The notes under the pieces: model-generated
What the model was told of the DNA's origin: nothing
Databases searched by the model: none
What the model saw: only the letters and a program-made list of their open reading frames with translations
Part shown: positions 35,909-44,819 of the stretch, one piece after another
Numbering within the stretch: the stretch's first letter is position 1
Layout: each line of letters opens with the position of its first letter
Program-made: the position numbers and the translations under genes
Source: JAABRU01 sp050180235
GTDB lineage: Bacteria > Desulfobacterota > Desulfobacteria > Desulfobacterales > Desulfococcaceae
Length of the DNA: 62,058 nucleotides
Direction: 5' to 3'
NCBI GenBank assembly: GCA_050180235.1
Contig: JBFXEJ010000024.1
Coordinates: 1 to 62,058, forward strand

Positions 35909-36066
35909 GTTCCCATGCTTCGCATCAATGCCATTAAGTTACGGGCGGATGAGTCCCGAACTGAAAGTTTGAGTTCCTGAAATAAATCAGAAAATACTGC
36001 CAATCTTTCAGTTTCGCAATCCGGAAATTTGCTTAACTTAGCGTCATTGATGCTTCGAGTGGGAAT
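35909..36066. repeat. MITE-like inverted-repeat element, family H
   Basis: Ends GTTCCCATGCTTCGCATCAA and TTGATGCTTCGAGTGGGAAT are imperfect complements over about 34 bp, continuing to CATTAAGTTA and TTAACTTAGCG. The core has a decayed family G hairpin (GAGTCCCGAACTGAAAGTTT). Confidence 0.65.
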
Positions 36067-36140
36067 AAGTGCCGGAACCTGTTTTTAAATCTGCTGATAT
36101 TACGTTACACTGAAACCTGCAATCCGTAAAAGGAAAAAAT

Positions 36141-36332
36141 ATGTCTTCATCTCAGGACGAACAGATTCTCAGGGCAGCCAAAGAGATCATTGTAAAATTC
36201 ATCGAAACCGGCAGGGTCTCTCCCACAGCCTTTCCTGAAAATTTTAAAATCATTTACACTTCGATAAAGGAAACTGTGGAGGGAACCGAGGCACTTCCCG
36301 AACCCGCGGAGAATCAGCCGGAACCAAAGTAA
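36141..36332 (+). CDS. Small conserved-looking hypothetical protein
   Basis: A 63-residue acidic protein: helix SSSQDEQILRAAKEIIVKFI then SPTAFPENFKIIYTSI and an acidic proline-rich tail. It has a good ribosome-binding region (AAAAGGAAAAAAT) and stop; the pattern of a short alpha-helical protein with FENFKxIY resembles small proteins in related anaerobes, but I cannot name a family. Confidence 0.5.
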   Translation: MSSSQDEQILRAAKEIIVKFIETGRVSPTAFPENFKIIYTSIKETVEGTEALPEPAENQPEPK

Positions 36333-36412
36333 AACAGGTTTTCAGCCTGTTTTCTCAGCCTGTTCATAAAACCTGTATGGAAACCTGTGCTGCGCTGTCC
36401 TGCCCACAGATT

Positions 36413-36605
36413 TGTTTCCCGCAGAGATCACAGAGTGTCTCACAGAGAACACAGAGAATTTTTGTATAATACTTCACGTTTGTTTTTTGGCATAAATTTT
36501 GCCGTATCAGCAACTACAGAGAATCTCAAAGTATTTTTCAGAGCTTCTGCTGGATTATAATACATGTGAAAACCTGTCTCTGTGTTCTCTGCGGGAAATT
36601 TTTTT
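36413..36605. repeat. Inverted repeat element, family I
   Basis: TTTCCCGCAGAGATCACAGAG (about 36417) and CTCTGTGTTCTCTGCGGGAAA (about 36584) are near-perfect complements flanking about 145 bp. Cores share the CACAGAGAACACAGAG phrase with family A1. No coding sequence inside. Confidence 0.65.
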
Positions 36606-36659
36606 ATTCGAAATGCCAATATTTTTTACAAATGACAAATCAGAAAGGAAATATTTTCA

Positions 36660-38354
36660 ATGGCATCAGCTTTGCGTGTTCTTATTATAGGAGGAGTGGC
36701 CTGCGGCCCGAAAACAGCGGCCCGGCTTCGGCGTCTGCATCCGAATGCGGACATAACCATGATTGAAAAAGGAAAACTTGTCTCTTACGGAGCCTGCGGC
36801 ATTCCCTATTATGTGGAGGGACTTATCCATGATATTGAGGAACTGATCAGGACACCTGTGGGAGCAGCCCGGACACCTGCTTTTTTTGACAAGGCAAAGG
36901 GGTTTAAGGTTCTTATTGAAACCGAGGCATTGTCCATTGACAGAAAAAACAAAACCGTGCGGGTGAAAAATCTGGTGTCCGGCAAAGAAAGTGATATGCC
37001 TTATGACAAACTTGTGCTGGCCACAGGCGGTTATCCATTCCGTCCCCCGATTTCCGGGGTGGATCTGAAAAATGTCTGGTTTATGACCCATCCGGATCAC
37101 GGAGAAAGTCTGATCAGGGAGATGGAAGCCCAGAGGCTTAAAAAAGCGGTCATGGTCGGAGCCGGATTTATCGGCATTGAAATGGCCGAAGCCCTGAGCC
37201 ACCGGGGGATGGATATTACCATTGTGGAAATGATGGATCAGATTATGCCCGGTATTCTGGATAAAGATGTGGCCATATTTGCTGCCAAACATCTGCGTCA
37301 GAAGGGCGTGAAACTGGTGCTGGGCGAACGTGTGACAGGCATTGGCGGAAAAGAAAAAGCCGCGTCTGTCAATACGGACAGGCAGGTGGTTGAGGCAGAT
37401 ATGGTGGTGATTGCTGTGGGAACCCGTCCCAATGACAAACTGGCCAGAGACGCCGGACTTTCCTGCATGGAACGGGGCGGCATCATCATCAATGAATACT
37501 GTCAGACCAGTGACAAAGACATTTATGCAGGCGGTGACTGTGCTGTCAATCATTACGCAGGCAGAAACGCGGGGGGGCAGCTTTTTGTTCCTCTGGGATC
37601 AACGGCCAACAAACACGGACGTGTGATTGCCAACCATATTGCGGGACTTACCACTGCATTTGGGGGAATCTCCCTCACCGGCATTGTGCGCGCGTTTGAT
37701 TTCACACTGGGCAGAACCGGTCTTTCGGAAAAACAGATAAAAGATTTGAATCTGGATGCGGAAATTTTTACATGGGCAGGATCGGACCTTCCCCATTATA
37801 TACCCGGAAACGCGCCCTTTATTATCAAGATGATGGCTTCGCGTTCAGATCGGAAACTGCTTGGCGTTCAGGTGGCCGGTGCAGGCAACGGAGCCAAACG
37901 TCTGGATGTTGCGGCTGCTGTGATTTACATGCACGGCACGCTGGATGATATAGCCAATATTGATTTCGGCTATGCTCCGCCTTTCAGTCCGCCCATTGAT
38001 CCGCTGGCAACCTGCGCACATATGCTCAGCAACAAGCTCGATGGCATTGCAAAAGGCATTTCCGCTCTTGAGGCCAAAAAGCGCATTGAGGAAGGAAATG
38101 TGATGCTGCTGGATACCCGGACTCCGGATGAATTCAAGACTGTGCAGCTTCCCTATGAGGTGAAACATATTCCTTTGGGCGCGCTGCGGGAAAGGATTTC
38201 AGAACTTCCCAAAAACAAAGACATTCTGGCTTTCTGCAAGGTCAGTATGCGCGGATATGAGGCACAGCGCATTCTCAACGCGGCCGGTTTTGACCGGGTC
38301 TGGTTCATTGAAGGCGGTGTTGTGGGATGGCCTTTTGAAGTCACAGTTTTGTAA
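36660..38354 (+). CDS. CoA-disulfide reductase/NADH persulfide reductase with rhodanese domain
   Basis: A 564-residue flavoprotein. The N-terminal pyridine-nucleotide-disulfide reductase part has FAD (LIIGGVACGPKTAARL) and NAD(P) (MVGAGFIGIEMAEAL) fingerprints and the redox cysteine in SYGACGIPYY (C46), the single-Cys arrangement of CoA-disulfide reductases. The C-terminal about 105 residues are a rhodanese domain with catalytic Cys in LAFCKVSMRG (about C526). The fusion matches the Npsr-type NADH-dependent persulfide/polysulfide reductases. It fits a role in sulfur or polysulfide metabolism and thiol redox balance in a sulfur-active anaerobe. AAAGGAAA precedes the ATG. Confidence 0.9.
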   Translation: MASALRVLIIGGVACGPKTAARLRRLHPNADITMIEKGKLVSYGACGIPYYVEGLIHDIEELIRTPVGAARTPAFFDKAKGFKVLIETEALSIDRKNKTVRVKNLVSGKESDMPYDKLVLATGGYPFRPPISGVDLKNVWFMTHPDHGESLIREMEAQRLKKAVMVGAGFIGIEMAEALSHRGMDITIVEMMDQIMPGILDKDVAIFAAKHLRQKGVKLVLGERVTGIGGKEKAASVNTDRQVVEADMVVIAVGTRPNDKLARDAGLSCMERGGIIINEYCQTSDKDIYAGGDCAVNHYAGRNAGGQLFVPLGSTANKHGRVIANHIAGLTTAFGGISLTGIVRAFDFTLGRTGLSEKQIKDLNLDAEIFTWAGSDLPHYIPGNAPFIIKMMASRSDRKLLGVQVAGAGNGAKRLDVAAAVIYMHGTLDDIANIDFGYAPPFSPPIDPLATCAHMLSNKLDGIAKGISALEAKKRIEEGNVMLLDTRTPDEFKTVQLPYEVKHIPLGALRERISELPKNKDILAFCKVSMRGYEAQRILNAAGFDRVWFIEGGVVGWPFEVTVL

Positions 38355-38418
38355 AGGTATCCGCGAGACTTTGTGATTACTGTATTCCAAATCTATCAGG
38401 AATGACAGCCAAAGAGAA

Positions 38419-38514
38419 TAATTCCAATTCGCCATTGATTTTTTCAGAAAATCCCCTCCTGAGGGGGCGGGGTGTATTTCATAAGTATATTTTCAATGGC
38501 GATTTGGTATAATT
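38419..38514. repeat. MITE-like element, family A3
   Basis: Ends TAATTCCAATTCGCCATTGA and CAATGGCGATTTGGTATAAT are near-perfect complements. The core carries CCCCTCCTGAGGGGGCGGGG. Same termini as families A1 and A2. Confidence 0.75.
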
Positions 38515-38557
38515 CCTGATTTTTGTAATGGGCAGCATAACATGGGTTATGCAAAAG

Positions 38558-38592
38558 AAAACCCTGACAGTTTACAAAACTGTCAGGGTTTT
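38558..38592. terminator. Terminator of the cold-shock gene
   Basis: AAAACCCTGACAGTTT (38558-38573) and AAACTGTCAGGGTTTT (38577-38592) form a perfect 16-bp stem with a 3-base loop. It ends the minus-strand cold-shock transcript and is symmetrical, so could also act on the plus strand. Confidence 0.9.
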
Positions 38593-38610
38593 TTTTATGA
38601 CTTGAAATTG

Positions 38611-38814
38611 TCAGGCCAGTACAGTGACATTCACTGCGGAAGGTCCTTTTGGGCCCTGTTCAATATCAAAGGTGACGCGGTTGCCTTCATACAGGCACTT
38701 GAAACCGCTTCCGTTGATTCCGGAATGATGAACGAAAACATCTGTTCCGTTGCTCTGCTCAATGAAACCGTAACCTTTTTTTTCACTGAACCATTTTACC
38801 ACACCATCTGCCAT
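38611..38814 (-). CDS. Cold-shock protein, CspA family
   Basis: A 67-residue single-stranded nucleic-acid-binding protein (RNA chaperone). The OB fold has RNP-1 KGYGFIEQ and RNP-2 DVFVHHS motifs, and the usual opening MADGVVKWFSEKKGYGFI. AAGGAGGTG precedes the ATG. It has a perfect consensus promoter 142 bp upstream of the start, so a long leader is transcribed, as usual for csp genes. Isolated gene. Confidence 0.96.
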   Translation of the reverse strand: MADGVVKWFSEKKGYGFIEQSNGTDVFVHHSGINGSGFKCLYEGNRVTFDIEQGPKGPSAVNVTVLA

Positions 38815-39145
38815 TGTGACACCTCCTTTTAAAAAAAATTTCTCTCAGTTTCATACTTCAGGTTGCCACTTTCAAAACATACATGACAAATGGTTTTTCC
38901 CTTCAGAACGAAACCGGCCCGCCGAAACAGGCTGGCCTTTATTGATTGGCACGGTATTATAGTCTTTTCATAACTTTTGTCAAGAAAATGATGAAAAAAC
39001 ATAAAAATTTTTCCTCTGATTCCGGTTCAGACAGCCTAAGGGAAATTAAACTTCTTAAAGTACCGCCTGTGTTCAGGTGTCAGGTTCCGGGTGTCAGGGA
39101 CAGACACTGAACACTGAAACCGGTATATCAGCAGTTTTCAAATCC
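38815..39145. other. Cold-shock promoter and leader region
   Basis: About 330 bases. The first 140 are the cold-shock leader; then the promoter (38956-38983). The rest (39000-39145) contains TTCAGGTGTCAGGTTCCGGG-type G-rich repeats and nothing coding. Confidence 0.5.
38956..38983 (-). promoter_or_regulatory. Consensus sigma-70 promoter of the cold-shock gene
   Basis: On the minus strand TTGACA (38983-38978) and TATAAT (38961-38956) are both exact consensus, 16 bp apart. It predicts a transcript beginning near 38948, giving a leader of about 130 bases. Confidence 0.85.
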
Positions 39146-39760
39146 CTAAGATGCCTTTGCATATTCGAAATCAAGAGGTTTTTTCCACCATATTATTTCC
39201 AAAGCCTGCAGGATGGCCTGATTGATCGGCATGGTCTGAATTCCCCGGTCAGGAAAAAGGGATGACACATGAAAAAAACTGTCCTGACACACCGGAATTT
39301 CAAGTCCGCCGGATACGGCCTTCTGTGCATTTTCAACAAGCTCCGGAAAATTTTCCCTGATCTTTCTGCACGGACTGAACTCTTTTTTCCCGTATTTGTT
39401 TTTCCGCGCTGCAAAACCGAAAAGCCTGCATACCAGAGCACGGAAGGGATACTGTGAGCATCTTCCGTTTCCGGGAATTTCCGGATCAGGAACATAAAAC
39501 ACGCAACTTTTGTCTCCGATCAGTGTTTTGGCCTCAATGGCTGCGATCACCTCATATTCTTTTTTTTCACGGAAAATCTCTGCTGCCACAGAATACATTT
39601 CCGGTACACTTGCCTCAACGTTCTGGTTTTCGCAGCAGTGTCCGCATCCGGGAAGGCAGCGGATACCGGTGGCAAGTTTAAAAATGTTTGTCTGCCTGTG
39701 AATTTCACTATAGAAATCCTCCAGGCCGGATATATCCGAAAAAACGGAATCATCTGTCAT
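39146..39760 (-). CDS. YkgJ family cysteine-cluster protein
   Basis: A 204-residue cytosolic protein with the metal-chelating cysteine pattern of the YkgJ family (probably zinc or iron): CLPGCGHCCENQ near residues 35-46, then CVFYVPDPEIPGNGRCSQYP and the later CRLFGFAARK and CRKIRENFP. The metal and role are unknown. A second, longer family member lies at 44820-45617. Confidence 0.82.
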   Translation of the reverse strand: MTDDSVFSDISGLEDFYSEIHRQTNIFKLATGIRCLPGCGHCCENQNVEASVPEMYSVAAEIFREKKEYEVIAAIEAKTLIGDKSCVFYVPDPEIPGNGRCSQYPFRALVCRLFGFAARKNKYGKKEFSPCRKIRENFPELVENAQKAVSGGLEIPVCQDSFFHVSSLFPDRGIQTMPINQAILQALEIIWWKKPLDFEYAKAS

Positions 39761-40221
39761 ACTTCATGACACCTCTCCATATGTTGTTGTTAAAGCATAA
39801 CAAGCTTCCAGCCTGTTCATGTGCAGTGGCACAGACTTCCAGGCTGTTCATGTGTCTCAGCACAGGCTGGAAGCCTGTACTACGTTTCTGCACAACCTGG
39901 AAACTTGTGCCACTTTCAGCACAAACTGGAAGTTTGTGCCACTTTTAGCGGAAGGCTGTTTACAGGAAAGAGAGGGGATTTGTCAAAAGAAAAATATTTT
40001 TTGTTAATATAGGAAGTTGGAGCATATCATCATAGTTGTGTGCAGCGTAATGGGAACTATCTGAAATTAATGGATTCAGTTTATGACAGAATGAGAAAAA
40101 GACAGATATACAGCAGATTATGGGAAATAAAAAAAGGTGGCATCCGGCCTGTGACGGGACTGAACCGGCACAAACAGGATGCCTGTGGTACGGTTTTGCA
40201 TTTTTTAAGAAAAAAAGCAGT
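39761..40221. other. Intergenic hairpin array region
   Basis: About 460 bases between two minus-strand genes. The first 190 hold the family F hairpin array (39800-39942). The remainder (39960-40221) is AT-rich with no credible gene; short ORFs in it do not look coding. Confidence 0.55.
39800..39942. repeat. Tandem hairpin array, family F
   Basis: About five successive palindromes at roughly 30-bp spacing: CAAGCTTCCAGCCTGTTCATG, GGCACAGACTTCCAGG, GCACAGGCTGGAAGCCTGTA, GCACAACCTGGAAACTTGTGC and GCACAAACTGGAAGTTTGTGC. The last has perfect 9-bp arms. The units are joined by CACTTTCA-like spacers. It resembles but is not a CRISPR array: the 'repeats' are palindromic and diverged. Confidence 0.75.
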
Positions 40222-41793
40222 TCAGGCACGGATTTCCACTTTGTCTCTGAGATATGCCTTTACCTCACTGATGGGAACCTCCTGACGGTGAAATATGCCT
40301 GCGGCCAGTGCGGATTCTGCATCTGTCCGGGTGAAAACTTCATGAAAATGTTCCGCGCATCCTGCTCCGCTGGACGCGATGACCGGTATGCTTACAGCTT
40401 TTTTGACTGCATTGATCAGTTCAATGTCAAAGCCGGAATTGCTTCCGTCCCGGTCAATGCAGTTGAGCAGAATTTCCCCTGCGCCCAGTTTTTCGCAAAT
40501 CTGCGCCAGAGTCACGGCATCCAAATCCCGTCCTTCCCGGCCCCCTTTGATGGTGCACTGATACCAGCAGTATTTTTCCCCTTCGGGCCCCGGAAACGCG
40601 GTTTCAATAAGCTGATGTTTCACACCTTCAGGGGATTTCACATACACTCTTCTGGGATCCACAGAAATGACCACAGCCTGATTTCCGTAAACACGGGCAA
40701 TTTCCTCAATCGCGCTTTTCCCGGTTTTTTTGCCGGTTTTAAGATATTGTTCCACAATCAGCACAGCATCGCTGCCAATGGAAACCTTGTCCGCGCCTGA
40801 CCGGAAATATTCCGCAGCCACTTCCAGCGCAGTGTATGTCCGTCCGTGTATATCGGTATAATCCCGGATTCCGCCGCCGATGGTCAGGGGAACAAAAACA
40901 TGTTTGGAAGTCTCTTCCAGCACCTTAATCATGGGCATGTCTTCCAAAGGAAAATCCCTGAAACCGGTAATATTGAGAAAAGTGATTTCATCCGCGCCTT
41001 CCCTGTAATAGCGTCCCGCGAGTTCCACAGGTTTTCCCAGATTTCTCACCTCGCCCTTTTCCCGCACATCATACTGATCCCCTTTGGTCACGACCAGATC
41101 GCCCTGATCATTGGAGCGCACATCCAGACACGCGATAATCCGCTTTGCCAAAGTTGTGCGCGGGGAAATCTGCACAGGCATGACCGGTTCCGCACCGCTT
41201 TCCAGAAAATTTTTGAGAACCTGCAATCCTGCGTTTCCGCTTTTTTCCGGGTGAAACTGGGTGGCAGTGACATTGCCTTTCTGAATTGCGCTGACAAAGC
41301 TGTATCCGTAATCTGTGGTGGTCAGCACAGCACTGTCATCTTCAGGCGCGGCATGGTAAGAATGCACAAAATAGAATTTTTCATCTCCCCGCAGATCCCG
41401 GAAAATGCGCGATGGCTGCCGGATGCTGATACCGTTCCATCCGATATGGGGAACGGCCAGATCGGTGTCAAAGCGTTTTACGGCTCCGGGAAGAAATCCC
41501 AGTCCTTTCACACCTTCCGCCTCTTCACTGTATTCCAGAAGAGCCTGCAGTCCCAGACAGATACCGAAAAAAGGCCGGTCTGCCGCAAGATATTCTTTCA
41601 GGGGTGCTGCATAATTTTTTCCCTCAAGGATTTCCATCATACTGCCAAAGGCTCCCACACCGGGAAAAACCAGTTTTTCCGCACTCAGAATATCTTCGGC
41701 ATTTTTCACAGTTTTCACTTTTGCGCCCAGGCTTTCCAGCGCGTTGACAACGCTGCGCACATTGCCTGCGCCGTAATCCAGCAAGGTAATCAT
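40222..41793 (-). CDS. hisHF: Imidazole glycerol phosphate synthase, fused HisH-HisF
   Basis: A 523-residue fusion of the glutaminase (HisH) and cyclase (HisF) of histidine synthesis, making imidazole glycerol phosphate and AICAR. HisH covers about residues 1-205 with the nucleophile C79 (GICLGLQ) and the HPE pair (QFHPEKSG). HisF covers about 215-523 with the first catalytic aspartate in IACLDV and the second in VISVDPRRVY. In most bacteria these are two genes; fusion is normal in yeast and plants. The cyclase half also has extra loops, such as GPEGEKYCWYQCTIKGG, typical of the fused form. No other his gene lies nearby. Confidence 0.93.
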   Translation of the reverse strand: MITLLDYGAGNVRSVVNALESLGAKVKTVKNAEDILSAEKLVFPGVGAFGSMMEILEGKNYAAPLKEYLAADRPFFGICLGLQALLEYSEEAEGVKGLGFLPGAVKRFDTDLAVPHIGWNGISIRQPSRIFRDLRGDEKFYFVHSYHAAPEDDSAVLTTTDYGYSFVSAIQKGNVTATQFHPEKSGNAGLQVLKNFLESGAEPVMPVQISPRTTLAKRIIACLDVRSNDQGDLVVTKGDQYDVREKGEVRNLGKPVELAGRYYREGADEITFLNITGFRDFPLEDMPMIKVLEETSKHVFVPLTIGGGIRDYTDIHGRTYTALEVAAEYFRSGADKVSIGSDAVLIVEQYLKTGKKTGKSAIEEIARVYGNQAVVISVDPRRVYVKSPEGVKHQLIETAFPGPEGEKYCWYQCTIKGGREGRDLDAVTLAQICEKLGAGEILLNCIDRDGSNSGFDIELINAVKKAVSIPVIASSGAGCAEHFHEVFTRTDAESALAAGIFHRQEVPISEVKAYLRDKVEIRA

Positions 41794-42389
41794 CTGACAG
41801 TCCTATGCTCATGGGTTATTTAAAGAATGTTTTCTGTTATCGGATTTTTTTGTTTCAGCGGATCATGGATACCCGGAACATTTGAGATCCTCTGAAAACA
41901 GTGCTTATCATAAGGAAGTATGGCACCAGTGTCAATATTATACCAATTCTCCATTGAAAGTATCTTTGTGATTCGGTTTCCCACAGAGAACACAGAGAGA
42001 AAAAACCACAGAGAACACAGAGGAAACAACTCACTTTATTATATAAAATCAATGGATAACTGATATTATACAGATTTTCAGGCCATATGCAGTTTTTTTT
42101 ACCACAAAGAACATACAAATGGCACAGTGAGCTATTTATGAACCATGTCAAACCTTTGTGTCTCATGTGCTTGAAAAAAACTGAGCATCTCGTTATTTTA
42201 AGAAAATGTCTGTCTGAAAAATGCCGAAAATTTCATATAACATTTTTTCCCAAAACAGACAAAACAGAAAAACGCATAAGAATCTCTTGTAAAACTTTCC
42301 TCAACGAAGTATTCTGCAAAGTTATGATTTCATATTTATGTTCCGCAAATCAGGCTTTGCGGTTGAATATTTTGAAAAATCAGGAAACA
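41794..42389. other. Intergenic region with family A1 element
   Basis: About 600 bases. Contains the A1 repeat at 41939-42067; the rest up to the kinase start shows nothing I can support. An open frame runs in from 42087 but lacks coding character before 42390. Confidence 0.5.
41939..42067. repeat. MITE-like element, family A1
   Basis: About 130 bp. Left end TATACCAATTCTCCATTGAA, core CCCACAGAGAACACAGAGAG repeated as CACAGAGAACACAGAGGAAA, right end ATCAATGGATAACTGATATT, the last slightly decayed. Twin of 45811-45940. Confidence 0.8.
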
Positions 42390-44516
42390 ATGAAAGAAAA
42401 ACATGAAACTGCATACAGCGGTCTCAGCGTGACCACAGAGACCGGACAGGCTGTCTTACGTTTTTTTCTGAACCTGTACACAGCCCAGCTGGGGGTTTCA
42501 GAAGAGGATACGGCTGAGACTGAAATCATCTGCCTTGATCCGGAAAATCCGGGATCCGATCATACCTATGAACTCCGTGTCAGATGGCAGGGATACAAAT
42601 CCAGACGTATGTCCCTGGCTCCTCTGGGGGAGGGCAGCGGAAGCAAAAGCACCTGTTTCAAAGTCATTTATGACGATCTGCTGGTGGTCAAGATTCCGCC
42701 TTCCCCGATCCGGGAATTTGATGATTATTTGGAAAGCATTGCTGCGGAAATACAGATTGCTGATCGGCTAGGCCCTGACATTGAATGTATTGCTCCCAGT
42801 CTTTCTGCCATTCTGAAAAAAATTCCCAGATTTGCGGCTTCCTCTGATATTGCTCAGGACAGACTGGAAAAAGTATATACCGATTTGCTGCGGAAATCCC
42901 CCTGGTTTCATGATTATCTGAAAATTGGGGATACCTTTGCCTTTTTCATGAGTCTGTCCCGGAATTCCTTTCTTGGGCATGTGATTGAAAAAATGCACCG
43001 CAGCAAAAACAAAATCTGTGAAAATATCTTCAGTCAGTTTGACATTCTGTGGAACCTTGCCGCATTTGAGGGACTGTTCGGCAGTGAAAATTCCCACATA
43101 TTTTTCAGCATCAGTGAAATATACACCGATTATGAGGAAAAAGTGAATCTGATACTGAAAAAGGCGGGAATCAATCCCTCTGCCTTTATTTACAAAAGAA
43201 AAGAATGGTTTCTGCTGTGGCTGGCTGAAAAGGAGATTCCCAGTACCCTTCCCGGCCTGAGTTCCGGAGTTGTGGCCAGTCTGAAGGGATTGATGGCACA
43301 ACTCTATGAAAACAGGGAAGAAGATGTTGATGCCCATCGGAGAATGATGCAGGACTGTGTATACAGAAAGAGCTTTGAGCAGAACAGAGTCATGCTTAAA
43401 GGCATTGTCTCAGGACTTCTTGTTCTGCTCTGCGGTCTGAAACAAAGGGGAATAGCGATCCGGGATCTCAAACCCGACAATATCTTTGTGGCGGGCAGTT
43501 CCCATCTGCACCAAAGCGGAGAAATACGGCTGGGACTGATTGATTTTGAAACATCGGTAAATTTTCATGGGACTGATAAGGAAATGTTTCAGCCTTTTAT
43601 TGGCGGAACCCCGTCCTATGCCACCCCTTCACATCTGATGAGCAATGAAATACTGATCCATGCTTTCAGCGGTCTGCCGCGCATTTTTCATCTCCAGGAC
43701 TGGTATGCGGCAGTGGGCATGATTTACTATGCTGTCACCGGCGAACGTCTGTTTGAAAAGACAAGATTCTGGATTTCCGAAACCGGAAGACTTATGCAGG
43801 ATGGGGCTGTATCCGGAAAAGACTCTTTTGTACAGTGCAGCCGTGTATTCTGGTACAGCGCTGTCAGGGAGTTCAGAAAAAAAATATCGGCCAGATCCGT
43901 TTTTTTCCTGTCTCTTGAAATCATGCTTTCCAGGGATGTGCAGGAAATGCTGCGTCAGGAAATGCTGCAGGAGCAGACAGAGATTCAGAAAAAAATACAG
44001 GTGCATGTTAATGCCCAGTCTTTCTTTAAAAGCGAAAAAAGCCGCAGTGATCTGATCCGTTCGGACTGCGTAACCATCAGCCGGTGCAGAAAAAACTGGG
44101 AAAGCGGGGTGAACATACCGGAAACCCGGCCGGAAATCCGTTCGGATATTATCCGCCTGTTCCGGAATCTGGAGGAACTGAAAGCCGAATATGAGAAATG
44201 CGGACAGATGATCAATGCCATGCAGAAATCTCCGGGAATCAATGCCTATGAGCTGCTGACAATGATGTTCCATATTGTCTTTCATGCCATGTATAAGGAG
44301 GAATGGGGGGATATTAAAGATGAAAACGCTCTCAGAGCCGAAATTATGGAAATAGTGGGAGAAGCATATGATGCAGACTTTGCCGCAGAGGGCAGTCCGG
44401 AGGTTTCCTATGAGGAAACAGTCTCCTATGAAAGTACTGTGACACCGGAGGAAACAGTTTCCTATGAAAAAACCATCTCCCATGATGACAGACCTGCGCC
44501 GGAGGAAACCCTGTAA
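42390..44516 (+). CDS. Hanks-type protein kinase with insertion and repeat tail
   Basis: A 708-residue serine/threonine-type kinase. It has a glycine-rich loop (LGEGSGSKSTCFK, near 81), the ATP lysine in LLVVKIP (near 101), the catalytic loop IAIRDLKPDNIF (near 358) and a magnesium motif GLIDFET where DFG is replaced by DFE. The HRD His is replaced by Ile (IRD). GTPSYATPS stands in for the activation segment. About 255 residues separate the lysine and catalytic loop (usually about 100), so there is a large insert. The C-terminal tail repeats EETVSYE-like units. Activity is likely but atypical; the start is set by AGGAAA at 42390. Confidence 0.82.
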   Translation: MKEKHETAYSGLSVTTETGQAVLRFFLNLYTAQLGVSEEDTAETEIICLDPENPGSDHTYELRVRWQGYKSRRMSLAPLGEGSGSKSTCFKVIYDDLLVVKIPPSPIREFDDYLESIAAEIQIADRLGPDIECIAPSLSAILKKIPRFAASSDIAQDRLEKVYTDLLRKSPWFHDYLKIGDTFAFFMSLSRNSFLGHVIEKMHRSKNKICENIFSQFDILWNLAAFEGLFGSENSHIFFSISEIYTDYEEKVNLILKKAGINPSAFIYKRKEWFLLWLAEKEIPSTLPGLSSGVVASLKGLMAQLYENREEDVDAHRRMMQDCVYRKSFEQNRVMLKGIVSGLLVLLCGLKQRGIAIRDLKPDNIFVAGSSHLHQSGEIRLGLIDFETSVNFHGTDKEMFQPFIGGTPSYATPSHLMSNEILIHAFSGLPRIFHLQDWYAAVGMIYYAVTGERLFEKTRFWISETGRLMQDGAVSGKDSFVQCSRVFWYSAVREFRKKISARSVFFLSLEIMLSRDVQEMLRQEMLQEQTEIQKKIQVHVNAQSFFKSEKSRSDLIRSDCVTISRCRKNWESGVNIPETRPEIRSDIIRLFRNLEELKAEYEKCGQMINAMQKSPGINAYELLTMMFHIVFHAMYKEEWGDIKDENALRAEIMEIVGEAYDADFAAEGSPEVSYEETVSYESTVTPEETVSYEKTISHDDRPAPEETL

Positions 44517-44523
44517 GCAGGAT

Positions 44524-44684
44524 TGAATTTTGGGTAGTGGTGCAAATCTGTTGATCCAAAAATTCCCCTCCCCTGGTGGGAGGGGTCAGGGGAGGGGGAT
44601 AATCAGTGATGTTTTCACCCTCCCCTGCCCCTCCCTCAGGGAGGGGAGACCTTATCAACGGATTTGACCCACTACCGAATTTTG
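44524..44684. repeat. MITE-like inverted-repeat element, family E
   Basis: About 160 bp. Ends GAATTTTGGGTAGTGG and CCACTACCGAATTTT are near-perfect complements, continuing to CAAATCTGTTGAT and ATCAACGGATTTG. The core has long G and C runs (CCCCTCCCCTGGTGGGAGGGG). A related half end GGGTAGTGG is at 2236. Confidence 0.75.
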
Positions 44685-44819
44685 ATCCATCAGACCGCTT
44701 ACTTCTGACTGTGCAGGAATTTGAAAAAACCGCATTCCGCTTTTCCCCGGAATGAGGCAAAACAGAAATTCGGATTTTTTACGAGTTCATCAATACAAAA
44801 TACGGAAAGGAAAAACACA

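Noticed and set aside
39800..39942. Possible CRISPR array
   Set aside because: The repeated units are themselves palindromic and diverged, spacers are only about 8 bp and not unique, and no cas genes are in the window.
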